A stretch of 7,044 nt of DNA from an uncultured Holophagaceae bacterium (lineage in GTDB: Bacteria > Acidobacteriota > Holophagae > Holophagales > Holophagaceae), in the NCBI GenBank assembly GCA_903890595.1, contig CAITBU010000415.1, forward strand, positions 1 to 7,044, in the 5' to 3' direction. This document shows, piece by piece, positions 1-6,040 of this stretch (its first letter is position 1; every line of letters starts with the position of its first letter). The translations under genes and the position numbers were made by a program. Under the pieces are notes generated by a model. That model ran no database searches. It was given only the letters and a program-made list of their open reading frames with translations, and had not been told where the DNA came from.

Positions 1-142
1 AGATTCCACAGATTGCGCGCCGACCCACCCCCCGCATGAGCCCGCCGAAGGCGGCTTCCGGCAGTGCCGGAAGTCAGCCCGGGGTGCCACGGCCGCGCCC
101 CCCAAGAGGCGCGGCAGCGGCGCCCCGGGCTGGAGCCCATGC
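1..142 (-). repeat. Left copy of composite structured repeat element
   Basis: This element is the inverted counterpart of the one near 6791-6890. Read on the minus strand it has a GCATGGGC arm (135-142), a hairpin with CTTCCGGC/GCCGGAAG arms (55-73, 8-bp stem, 3-base loop), a hairpin with CCGCC/GGCGG arms (42-54, 5-bp stem, 3-base loop), a closing arm (34-41, one mismatch that would be a G-U pair in minus-strand RNA), then a GGGTCGGCGC tail (17-26) and an ATCTGTG-like stretch. The right copy has the same parts in the same order, differing mainly in the loops. The left copy also carries an extra internal hairpin (75-132). The element lies just downstream of nuoD, where its stems could end transcription or stabilise the mRNA 3' end. 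That role is inferred. Confidence 0.75.
75..132. repeat. Nested long hairpin inside the left repeat copy
   Basis: Positions 75-88 pair with 119-132 (13 of 14 bases), and an inner stem 92-99/108-115 (8 bp) closes an 8-base C/A/G loop. The right copy has only two bases at the corresponding place (6809-6810), so the left copy is about 47 bases longer. This looks like insertion of one palindromic unit into another, or its loss from the right copy. On the minus strand it would form a very stable GC-rich stem about 110-165 bases after the nuoD stop codon. It has no U-run typical of an intrinsic terminator. Confidence 0.7.
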
Positions 143-145
143 TCA

Positions 146-161
146 GGTTCCTCTCAGAACC
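146..161. other. Small hairpin next to left repeat copy
   Basis: GGTTC (146-150) can pair with GAACC (157-161) across a 6-base loop. The comparable place beside the right repeat copy holds a different palindrome (6776-6790). The position of a stem is therefore kept while its sequence is not. The stem is only 5 bp and could be chance. Confidence 0.35.
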
Positions 162-176
162 AAGCAGTGCATCGCA

Positions 177-202
177 GTTATCCCCGTCTATCCCTTTGAT
201 CC
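177..202 (+). repeat. TCCCCGTC / ATCCCTTTGATCC repeat, copy 1
   Basis: This 26-base stretch matches 7019-7044 in the same orientation at 23 of 26 positions, including an identical ATCCCTTTGATCC. The unit is internally repetitive: ATCCCCGTC recurs at 199-207 after ATCCCTTTG. A related, more diverged stretch in the opposite orientation (GGGGATGGACGGGGA, 6739-6753) precedes the right structured element. It lies between the nuoD stop codon and the left structured element and contains no gene. Confidence 0.65.
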
Positions 203-238
203 CCGTCAAAAGCACTTGAGCCTTTTTCGGGAATCGGC

Positions 239-1438
239 TTAGCGATCCAGCTCACCCGCAATAACATTCATCGCGCCGAGGACGGCGACGGCGTCGGCGA
301 TCAGGCCGCCCTTCACCTGGTCCTCGAAGCTGCTGAAGATGGGGAGGCAGGGGGGACGGACGCGGATGCGGTAGGGGTTCTTGCCGCCATCGCTGACGAT
401 GTAGAAGCCCAGCTCGCCGTTGGCGGCTTCCGTGGCGCAGTAGACCTCGCCCACGGGCATCTCCATGCCGTGCATGATCAGCTTGAAGTGGTGGATGAGG
501 CTCTCCATCCGGTTGTAGACCTTGTCCTTGGTGGGCAGGGCCACCTTGGGATCGTCCACGATGATGGGGCCGGGCTCCAGCCGATCCAGCACCTGCCGGA
601 TGATGCGCAGGCTCTGGCGGATCTCCTCGATGCGGACCAGGTAGCGGTCCCAGACGTCGCCGGTGGTACCCACGGGAATGTCGAAGTCGTAGGTCTCGTA
701 GCCCAGGTAGGGCTGGGACTTGCGCAGGTCCTGGGGGACGCCGGCGGCGCGGAGGCAGGGGCCGGTGTAGCCGTAGCTCACCGCCTCTTCGGCGGTGATG
801 GCCCCGACGCCCGCGGTGCGGTCTCGCCAGATGGGGTTGTGGGTGAGCAGGGCCTCCACCTCATCGATGGCCGCGCTGCAGTCCACGAGGAACTGCTCGG
901 TCTTGGGGACGAAGCTCTCGGGCAGGTCGCGGAAGAGGCCGCCGATGCGGGTGAAGCTGGTGTGCAGGCGCTGCCCCGAGGCCAGCTCGAAGAGGTCGTA
1001 GGCGGACTCGCGCTGCTTGAAGAGGTAGAGGAAGGCCGTGAAGGCGCCGATGTCCACGGCGTTCACACCCACGCAGACGATGTGGTCGGCGACCCGGGCC
1101 AGCTCGGAGACGAGGACGCGGATCTGCTGGGCGCGGGGCGGGGCCTCGATGCCCAGGAGCTTCTCCACCGCCAGGGTGTAGCCCACGTTGTTCATCAGGG
1201 AGCTGCAGTAGTTCAGGCGGTCCGTGAGGGGGATGAACTGCTGGTAGCTGAGGCTCTCGCCCAGCTTCTCGACGCCGCGGTGCAGATAGCCCATCTCGGG
1301 GATGGCCCGGGTGATGGTCTCGCCCTCGAGTTCGAGGACGATGCGCAGGGTGCCGTGGGTGGTGGGGTGCGACGGCCCCATGTTGACGAGCATCCGGTCG
1401 CCGTCGAGCTTCAGCTGAGAGAGGTCGATGGAATCCAT
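239..1438 (-). CDS. nuoD: NADH-quinone oxidoreductase subunit D (49-kDa type)
   Basis: This 399-residue subunit of the complex I peripheral arm helps form the quinone-reduction chamber at the junction with the membrane arm. It belongs to the NiFe-hydrogenase large-subunit fold family but has no metal site. The near-N-terminal MGPSHPTTHG motif (20-29) gives H24 and H28, and Y77 lies in TDRLNY. The H28-Y77 spacing equals that of His38 and Tyr87 in Thermus Nqo4, the quinone-binding pair. The C-terminus ends in GELDR, as is usual for the family, and the length is normal for a full NuoD. The ATG lies 4 bases past the nuoC stop (3-base gap), so the two are co-transcribed and probably translationally coupled. 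It is the last gene of the nuoABCD block; a structured repeat follows instead of nuoE. Confidence 0.97.
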   Translation of the reverse strand: MDSIDLSQLKLDGDRMLVNMGPSHPTTHGTLRIVLELEGETITRAIPEMGYLHRGVEKLGESLSYQQFIPLTDRLNYCSSLMNNVGYTLAVEKLLGIEAPPRAQQIRVLVSELARVADHIVCVGVNAVDIGAFTAFLYLFKQRESAYDLFELASGQRLHTSFTRIGGLFRDLPESFVPKTEQFLVDCSAAIDEVEALLTHNPIWRDRTAGVGAITAEEAVSYGYTGPCLRAAGVPQDLRKSQPYLGYETYDFDIPVGTTGDVWDRYLVRIEEIRQSLRIIRQVLDRLEPGPIIVDDPKVALPTKDKVYNRMESLIHHFKLIMHGMEMPVGEVYCATEAANGELGFYIVSDGGKNPYRIRVRPPCLPIFSSFEDQVKGGLIADAVAVLGAMNVIAGELDR

Positions 1439-1441
1439 GGT

Positions 1442-1933
1442 TCAGCCCCGCCGTTCGCCGTTGTTGTAGGGGGCGGTGCAGCCTTCCATGCAGAAGGCAT
1501 CCCCGCCATCGAGGGGGAAGTCCTTGCGCAGGGGGTGGCCCGGGAAGTCCTGCCACATGATCAGTCGGCGCAGGTCCGGATGGCCGGCGAAGGTGATGCC
1601 GAACAGGTCAAAGACCTCGCGCTCAAACCAGTTGGCGGTCTTGAACTGCAGGGCGAGGGTGGGTACGGAGGCCCCATCCGCCACGGGCACCTTGATCCGC
1701 AGGCGCTCCTGGCTGGCCAGGTTGAGCCAGTGGTAGACCACGTCGAAGCGCAACTCGCGCTCGGGCCAGTCCACGGCAGTGATGTCCACCAGGAACTGGA
1801 AGCCCTCGCGGTAGAGCAGGTCCACCACGGGCAGAAGAGAGGCGGGGCCGATGACGATGGTCTGGTCGCCGCGGAAGTCATGGCGATCCGTGATGGCGTC
1901 CGGCAGCTGTGCGTCGATGTGCTCGGTGATCAT
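1442..1933 (-). CDS. nuoC: NADH-quinone oxidoreductase subunit C (30-kDa type)
   Basis: This 163-residue peripheral-arm subunit contacts NuoB and NuoD and has no cofactor of its own. The family signature EREVFDLFGI is at 104-113, followed by GHPDLRRL and GHPLRKDFP (132-140). I place the start at the ATG at 1931-1933. It comes 10 bases after the nuoB stop and has an AGGGA ribosome-binding sequence just upstream. The frame stays open to 2017, but that longer form would overlap the nuoB end by 74 bases and adds 28 residues that do not look like NuoC. NuoC is separate from NuoD here, not fused as in enterobacteria. The C-terminal tail after GHPLRKDFP is short and has two cysteines (C148 and C152, as CMEGC), which I do not recognise as a standard family feature. 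Confidence 0.95.
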   Translation of the reverse strand: MITEHIDAQLPDAITDRHDFRGDQTIVIGPASLLPVVDLLYREGFQFLVDITAVDWPERELRFDVVYHWLNLASQERLRIKVPVADGASVPTLALQFKTANWFEREVFDLFGITFAGHPDLRRLIMWQDFPGHPLRKDFPLDGGDAFCMEGCTAPYNNGERRG

Positions 1934-1943
1934 GGTCGGTTCC

Positions 1944-2552
1944 CTAGAAGATCGTCCCGGCGCCGCGCTCAGCAGCGTCCGCCAGCATTTCCCGGATGGC
2001 CTGCTGCGCAGTGACACCCTTGGCGGCCTCGTAGGCCTCCTGCTGGGCGAGGCTCTCGTAGAAGCGGGCGATGTGGTCCTTGCGCATGGAGAGGGATTCC
2101 TTCTCGATCTTCTCCTGCAGCTTCATGACGCCGTAGATCATGCTCTCGGGCCGGGGCGGGCAGCCGGGGACGTAGACGTCCACGGGGATCACCCGATCGA
2201 TGCCCTGGAGGGTGGCGTAGGTGCGGTACATCCCACCGGAGCTGGCGCAGACGCCCACAGAGATGACCCACTTGGGCTCGGCCATCTGGGCGTAGATGGT
2301 GCGGAGCACCGGGGCCATCTTGTTGGTGATGGTGCCCAGCACCAGCATCATGTCGCTCTGCCGGGGGCTGAAGCGCATGGCCTCGGCACCGAAGCGGGCG
2401 AGGTCATACTTCGACGACATCATGCTCATGAACTCGATAGCACAGCAGGCCACGCCGAAGGGCATGGGCCAGAGGCTGTTCTTGCGCCCCCAGTTGACCA
2501 CCGCATCCAGGCGGGTGGTCAGCACGGCGTCATTGATGTTCAGCTCGGACAT
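1944..2552 (-). CDS. nuoB: NADH-quinone oxidoreductase subunit B (PSST/20-kDa type, cluster N2)
   Basis: This 202-residue subunit holds the terminal [4Fe-4S] cluster N2, which passes electrons to quinone at the NuoB-NuoD interface. The four ligands are visible as C36 and C37 (GVACCAIE), C102 (GVCASSGG) and C131 (PGCPPRPE). Their spacing is exactly that of Thermus Nqo6 Cys45, 46, 111 and 140. The tail beyond about residue 160 is Ala/Glu-rich and probably helical. The ATG follows the nuoA TGA after one base (TGAGATG), and a GGGAG ribosome-binding sequence lies inside the nuoA end, which suggests translational coupling. NuoB is normally about 160-200 residues, so the protein looks complete. Confidence 0.97.
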   Translation of the reverse strand: MSELNINDAVLTTRLDAVVNWGRKNSLWPMPFGVACCAIEFMSMMSSKYDLARFGAEAMRFSPRQSDMMLVLGTITNKMAPVLRTIYAQMAEPKWVISVGVCASSGGMYRTYATLQGIDRVIPVDVYVPGCPPRPESMIYGVMKLQEKIEKESLSMRKDHIARFYESLAQQEAYEAAKGVTAQQAIREMLADAAERGAGTIF

Positions 2553-2553
2553 C

Positions 2554-2934
2554 TCAGCGCTCCCACTCGAAGGCGCCCTTGCCCCAGGCGTACACGAAGC
2601 CCACCAGGAGGGTCGCCATGAAGCTCAGCATGACGGCGAAGGTCTCGGGGTGCTGCTTGAAGGTCACGGCCCAGGGCAGCAGGAAGGCGGCTTCCACGTC
2701 GAACAGGATGAAGAGCATGGCGGTGAGGTAGAACTTCACGGAGTACTTCCGCCGGGCCCCATCCTGCAGGGACGGCACGCCGCACTCGTAGGGACGCAGC
2801 TTGGCCTCCTGGGCGTTGGAGGGCTTGAACACGTTCAGCACCTTGCCCGACAGGATCAGGATGGCAAGGGCCGTCACAGCGGCAACCATCATCAGGATCA
2901 GGACCGACAGGAAGGGCGATGCGGGATGGGCCAT
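2554..2934 (-). CDS. nuoA: NADH-quinone oxidoreductase subunit A (ND3-like membrane subunit)
   Basis: This 126-residue inner-membrane subunit joins the membrane arm of complex I to the quinone chamber. Three hydrophobic segments are seen at about 8-30, 68-90 and 98-117. The long loop between the first two contains the conserved YECG (49-52, with C51), and the second segment contains FDVEAAFLLPWA (78-89) with the conserved acidic residues D79 and E81. The chosen ATG leaves a short N-terminus before the first helix; the ribosome-binding sequence upstream is weak (GAGAG). It is the first gene of the operon and diverges from the acyl carrier protein gene across a 174-base region. Confidence 0.96.
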   Translation of the reverse strand: MAHPASPFLSVLILMMVAAVTALAILILSGKVLNVFKPSNAQEAKLRPYECGVPSLQDGARRKYSVKFYLTAMLFILFDVEAAFLLPWAVTFKQHPETFAVMLSFMATLLVGFVYAWGKGAFEWER

Positions 2935-3108
2935 GGCGCTCTCGGGCGGAGGATTCCGCGAGGGTCCAGCTTAGCGTCCTTTGGAGGCCTTTGGCTGGGC
3001 CAAGATCACAAGGCACCGGGGTTCCGGGCCGGTCCGGGGCAGAGCCACCATTCCCATTGGCCCCCACCCCACCTAGAATCAAGTCTCCAGCCTCCTGACG
3101 GGAAAACC
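2935..3108. promoter_or_regulatory. Divergent intergenic region between nuoA and the ACP gene
   Basis: The two operons start on opposite sides of this 174-base gap, so it must contain both sets of start signals unless transcription enters from elsewhere. The plus-strand side holds a plausible sigma70-like promoter (3051-3079). No convincing -35/-10 pair was found for the nuo direction; a CTAAGC-containing stretch near 2970 is a poor match. The region is less uniformly GC-rich than the genes. No clear operator dyad was seen. Confidence 0.55.
3051..3079 (+). promoter_or_regulatory. Candidate sigma70-type promoter for the ACP/ketosynthase operon
   Basis: TTCCCA (3051-3056, 4 of 6 to TTGACA) and TAGAAT (3074-3079, 5 of 6 to TATAAT) are separated by exactly 17 bases. 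The -10 box would place the transcript start around 3086, about 20 bases before the ACP start codon. This is a sequence match only, in a GC-rich genome whose promoter rules may differ. Confidence 0.4.
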
Positions 3109-3366
3109 ATGAGCGACCTCAAGCTGCGTGTGAAGCACATGATCATCGAGCGCCTCAAGCTCGAGGGGATGACCCCGGATCAGATCGACGACGCCGCGCC
3201 CCTCTTCGGCGACGGGCTGGGCCTGGACTCCATCGACGCCCTGGAGCTGGTGCTGGGCATCGAGCAGGTCTTTGGGGTCAAGATCGAGGACGAGGCTGCC
3301 GGCCTCCAGGCCTTCAAGTCCGTGCAGGCCCTCACCGACTTCATCGCTGAGCACACCAAGAGCTGA
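3109..3366 (+). CDS. Acyl carrier protein
   Basis: This 85-residue acyl carrier protein should carry the growing acyl chain on a 4'-phosphopantetheine arm. The attachment site is S41 in GLGLDSIDALEL (36-47), the canonical DS(I/L) motif at the start of helix II. The acidic stretch that follows (EQVFGVKIEDEAA) matches helices II-III. The ATG was chosen because the ACP fold starts here and a GGGA sequence lies just upstream; the frame is open far upstream but that part is antisense to nuo genes. It is the first gene of its operon and is followed by the dehydratase after 6 bases. Next to a ketosynthase pair, it is more likely a pathway-specific carrier than the housekeeping AcpP, though this is inference. 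Confidence 0.93.
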   Translation: MSDLKLRVKHMIIERLKLEGMTPDQIDDAAPLFGDGLGLDSIDALELVLGIEQVFGVKIEDEAAGLQAFKSVQALTDFIAEHTKS

Positions 3367-3372
3367 GTAGCC

Positions 3373-3780
3373 ATGTCTGAGATCCCGGCCCACCTGCCGC
3401 ACCGCTACCCCTTCCTGCTGGTGGACCGGATCCTCGAGCGGGAGCCCGGCCAGCGCGTGGTGGCCGAGAAGCTGGTCACCGCCGGCGAGCCCTACCTCCA
3501 AGGGCACTTCCCCGGCCGACCGCTGGTGCCCGGGGCCCTGCTGGTGGAGATGCTGGCCCAGGCCGGCGGCTTCCTGGAGGAGGCCTCCCTCCACGGGGCA
3601 GGCATCTTTCTGGCGGGCATCCAGGACGCCCGCTTCCGCGCCCCGGCCTTCCCGGGGGACCGCCTGCTCCTGGAGGTCCGCCTGGTCGGAGCCTTTGGCG
3701 GCCTCATGAAGCTGGCGGGCACCATCACCTGCGAAGGGCGGGAGGTCTGCACCGCCAGCCTCCTGGTGAAGCGCCTATGA
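3373..3780 (+). CDS. FabZ-like (3R)-hydroxyacyl-ACP dehydratase, hotdog fold
   Basis: This 135-residue single-hotdog protein is expected to remove water from 3-hydroxyacyl-ACP to give trans-2-enoyl-ACP. LPHRYPFLLVDRI (8-20) is the FabZ N-terminal signature. GHFPGRPLVPGALLVEMLAQ (44-63) contains the catalytic pair H45 and E59, at the normal FabZ spacing. The length is slightly under the usual 140-150. The ATG is 6 bases after the ACP stop, and its TGA overlaps the next ATG (ATGA). It could instead be a dehydratase dedicated to a polyene or other secondary acyl chain, since it sits with a KS and a chain-length-factor-like gene and not with core fab genes. Dehydratase chemistry is secure; the substrate is not. 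Confidence 0.9.
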   Translation: MSEIPAHLPHRYPFLLVDRILEREPGQRVVAEKLVTAGEPYLQGHFPGRPLVPGALLVEMLAQAGGFLEEASLHGAGIFLAGIQDARFRAPAFPGDRLLLEVRLVGAFGGLMKLAGTITCEGREVCTASLLVKRL

Positions 3781-4961
3781 CCGGCCGCCGGGTCGTGGTC
3801 ACGGGCCTCGGCGTGGTCTCCTCCCTGGCCCCAGACCGGGAAGGGACCTGGGCCGCCATGCTGGAGGGCCGGGATGGCCTGGGCCCCCTCACCCGCCTGG
3901 ACCTGCCCTTGGAGCCAGCCCAGATCGCCGGCCAGGTCCCCCTGGCGGCCCGCCGCCACCAGACCCTCTGCGAGCGCATGGCCCTGCTGGCCCTGGAGGA
4001 GGCTCTGGACGGCTTCCTCCCCCGCGGGGACCCGGCCCGGGTGGGCGTCTTCCAGGGCGCCGGCACCAGCGGCCTGCCCGTGGCCGAGGCCTACCTGTCC
4101 GAGCGCCTGGCCGGCCGCCGGGGCCGCGCCGCCGAGCCCGCCTACCAGAGTCCCTGCACCGTCACGGACGCCCTGGCCCGTCGCCTGGGTGCCGAGGGCC
4201 CCCGAAGCACCGTGATGAATGCCTGCTCCTCGAGCCTGCTGGCCCTGGGCCAGGCCTTCGAGCGCCTGGCCGCCGGCGAGCTGGACCTGGCCCTGGCGGG
4301 TGGGGCCGAGAGCCTCTGCCGCACCACCTACGCCGGGTTCTCCTGCCTGAAGGCCGTGGACTCCCAGAAGTGTCGCCCCTTCAGCCGAGACCGGGCCGGC
4401 CTGAACCTGGGCGAGGGCGCTGTGCAGGTGCTGCTGGAGCCATTGGACCTGGCCCAGGCCAGGGGGGCCACCATCTACGCCGAAGTTCTGGGCTACGGCG
4501 CCAGCATGGACGCCCACCACCCCACCGCCCCCCACCCCGAGGGCGAAGGCGCCGCCCGGGCCCTGGCCATGGCGCTGCGACTGGGCGGGCTCGACCCGAC
4601 CTCGGTGGACCTGGTGTCCGCCCACGGCACCGCCACCCCGGCCAACGACGGCGCCGAGTGCCTGGCCGTCCGCCGAGCCCTGGGGAAGGCCGCCGAGGCC
4701 GTCTCGGTGACCAGCACCAAGAGCCAGTTCGGCCACACCTTGGGTGCCGCCGGCGCCTTCGGGGCCGCCGCCGCCATCCTGGCCCTGCGGGACCAGGTGG
4801 TAAGCCCCACCCTGCGCCTGGAGGACCCGGACCCCGTGTGCGACCTGGACTGCACAGCGCTGGTGGCGCGGCAGCGGCAGGTACGGGCGGCGCTCGTGAA
4901 TGCCTTCGCCTTCGGTGGCAACAACGTGTGCCTGGCCCTCCGCCGCTGGGAGGGCCGATGA
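3777..4961 (+). CDS. Beta-ketoacyl-ACP synthase, FabF/KSalpha-like, catalytically intact
   Basis: This 394-residue thiolase-fold condensing enzyme should join malonyl-ACP to an acyl chain by decarboxylative Claisen condensation. The triad is complete: C150 in NACSSS, H283 in SAHGTAT and H320 in FGHTLGAAG, with the conserved K315 in TKSQ. The glycine-rich C-terminal motif NAFAFGGNN (375-383) replaces the usual NAFGFGGTN. It is slightly shorter than FabF (about 410). It starts at the ATG that overlaps the dehydratase stop and ends overlapping the next ketosynthase-like gene (ATGA at both junctions). Its neighbour is an inactive homologue, so a KS:CLF heterodimer as in type II polyketide or aryl-polyene systems is likely. 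A plain FabF role in fatty acid synthesis is the alternative. Confidence 0.93.
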   Translation: MTGRRVVVTGLGVVSSLAPDREGTWAAMLEGRDGLGPLTRLDLPLEPAQIAGQVPLAARRHQTLCERMALLALEEALDGFLPRGDPARVGVFQGAGTSGLPVAEAYLSERLAGRRGRAAEPAYQSPCTVTDALARRLGAEGPRSTVMNACSSSLLALGQAFERLAAGELDLALAGGAESLCRTTYAGFSCLKAVDSQKCRPFSRDRAGLNLGEGAVQVLLEPLDLAQARGATIYAEVLGYGASMDAHHPTAPHPEGEGAARALAMALRLGGLDPTSVDLVSAHGTATPANDGAECLAVRRALGKAAEAVSVTSTKSQFGHTLGAAGAFGAAAAILALRDQVVSPTLRLEDPDPVCDLDCTALVARQRQVRAALVNAFAFGGNNVCLALRRWEGR

Positions 4962-6040
4962 GCGATACCAGCCTTGTCATCACCGGCCTGGGCCTGGTGC
5001 TGCCCTGCGGCGACGGCCTCGACGCCCCCCGGGCTAGCCTCGCCGAGGGCCAGCCCTGCTTCAAAGACCTGCCCGAGGCCCTGGGCACGGGCCGGGGCGC
5101 CGCCTGCACCGCCTTCGCCCCCGCCGGCATCATCCCCCCCATGCAGCTGCGCCGCCTGGACCGCCTCTCCCGGTTCGCCTGGGTGGCCGCCCACCGAGCC
5201 TTCGAGGATGCGGGGCTGGAGCCCCGGTCCCTGGGGGAACGGATCGCCGTATGCGTGGGCAGCATGACTGGAGGCAGTGAGGCCAGCGAGGCCTTCATGC
5301 GCCCCTACCTGCAGCGTGGGCCCGAGGGCGCTTCGCCCATGGTGTTCCCCAACACCGTGGCCAACGCCGCCAGCGGCCACCTGGCCCTGGCCTTTGGCCT
5401 CAAGGGTCCCAGCGCCACCTTTGTGGACCGGGAGAACGCCACCTTCACCGCCCTGGAGCAGGCCGCCCGCTGGCTCCGCAGCGGCCAGGTCGATGCCGCC
5501 CTGGTGCTCGGCGCCGACGGCCTCTTCCCCCTCCTGCTGGAGCTCTGCCGAGGCACGGGGCGACTGGACCGCCACGGCCTGCCAGAGGCCGGCTCAGGGC
5601 GGGGCTTCCTCCCTGGCGAGGGCGCCCAGGCCTTCCTGCTGGAGCGGGCCCCGGACGCCGCCGCACGGGGTGCCCGGCCCCGAGCCACCCTCTGCGCCCT
5701 GGCTGCGCGCTCAGCGGCGGAACCATCGGCCGAGGCCCGTACCCGCGCCCTGGCGGCGGCGGTGGCGGTCCTGGGCGAGGCCCCGCCCGACCACCGCATC
5801 GGCGGCGCCAGCGGCCTGGCCCGCCTGGACGCGCCCGAGGCAGCCCTGGCCGCCCTGCACCCGCGCTGGCCCCGAGCCCTCCACCCCAAGCTGCTCTGGG
5901 GCGAGTTCGCCGGGTCCGGCGGCCAGCTCCTGGCGGCGGCCCTGCTCGGCCAGGGGGGGCGCACCCTGCTCACCGCCCCTGCCTCCTCCGGTGCGCAGTT
6001 CGCGGCGCTGCTGGAAGTCGCTAGTCTGGAAACACCATGA
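4958..6040 (+). CDS. Inactive ketosynthase-like protein (chain-length-factor/KSbeta-like)
   Basis: This 360-residue thiolase-fold protein is related to the preceding synthase but lacks its catalytic residues. The N-terminal VITGLGLV and the VFPNTVANAASGHLALAFGLKGPSAT region keep the fold. At the nucleophile site the usual ACSSS is replaced by RENAT, which places E159 at the Cys position. The HGTAT histidine becomes G282 (IGGASG), and the FGHT histidine becomes E316 (KLLWGEFAG). All three changes are the kind seen in KSbeta/chain-length factors, where the Cys is often Gln or Glu. It probably pairs with the upstream KS to shape the product tunnel. It starts at the ATG overlapping the KS stop, with GGAGG 4 bases ahead, and ends overlapping the next gene. 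It is about 35-50 residues shorter than a full KS. Confidence 0.88.
   Translation: MSDTSLVITGLGLVLPCGDGLDAPRASLAEGQPCFKDLPEALGTGRGAACTAFAPAGIIPPMQLRRLDRLSRFAWVAAHRAFEDAGLEPRSLGERIAVCVGSMTGGSEASEAFMRPYLQRGPEGASPMVFPNTVANAASGHLALAFGLKGPSATFVDRENATFTALEQAARWLRSGQVDAALVLGADGLFPLLLELCRGTGRLDRHGLPEAGSGRGFLPGEGAQAFLLERAPDAAARGARPRATLCALAARSAAEPSAEARTRALAAAVAVLGEAPPDHRIGGASGLARLDAPEAALAALHPRWPRALHPKLLWGEFAGSGGQLLAAALLGQGGRTLLTAPASSGAQFAALLEVASLETP

Noticed and set aside
1..142. Possible tRNA because of the cloverleaf-like stems
   Set aside because: Stem lengths, loops and the absence of any anticodon arm or TTC-type T-loop do not fit a tRNA.
36..242. Small open frame of 68 codons in the left flank
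   Set aside because: It translates the structured repeat and the TCCCCGTC repeat; its Pro/Arg/Ala composition reflects the DNA repeats.
470..2014. Long open frame of 514 codons on the plus strand opposite nuoD and nuoC
   Set aside because: It is antisense to clearly conserved genes and rich in Gly, Ala, Val, His and Asp. It has no family signal, and such frames are expected in GC-rich DNA.
1934..2017. Upstream start for nuoC adding 28 residues
   Set aside because: It would overlap the nuoB end by 74 bases. The extra residues are not NuoC-like, and a good ribosome-binding sequence precedes the ATG at 1931-1933.
2296..3108. N-terminal extension of the acyl carrier protein frame
   Set aside because: The extension is antisense to nuoB and nuoA, and the ACP fold is complete from 3109.
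3492..4736. Open frame of 414 codons on the minus strand opposite the dehydratase and synthase
   Set aside because: It is low-complexity (Gly, Ala, Gln), lies opposite conserved active-site motifs and is best explained by codon bias.
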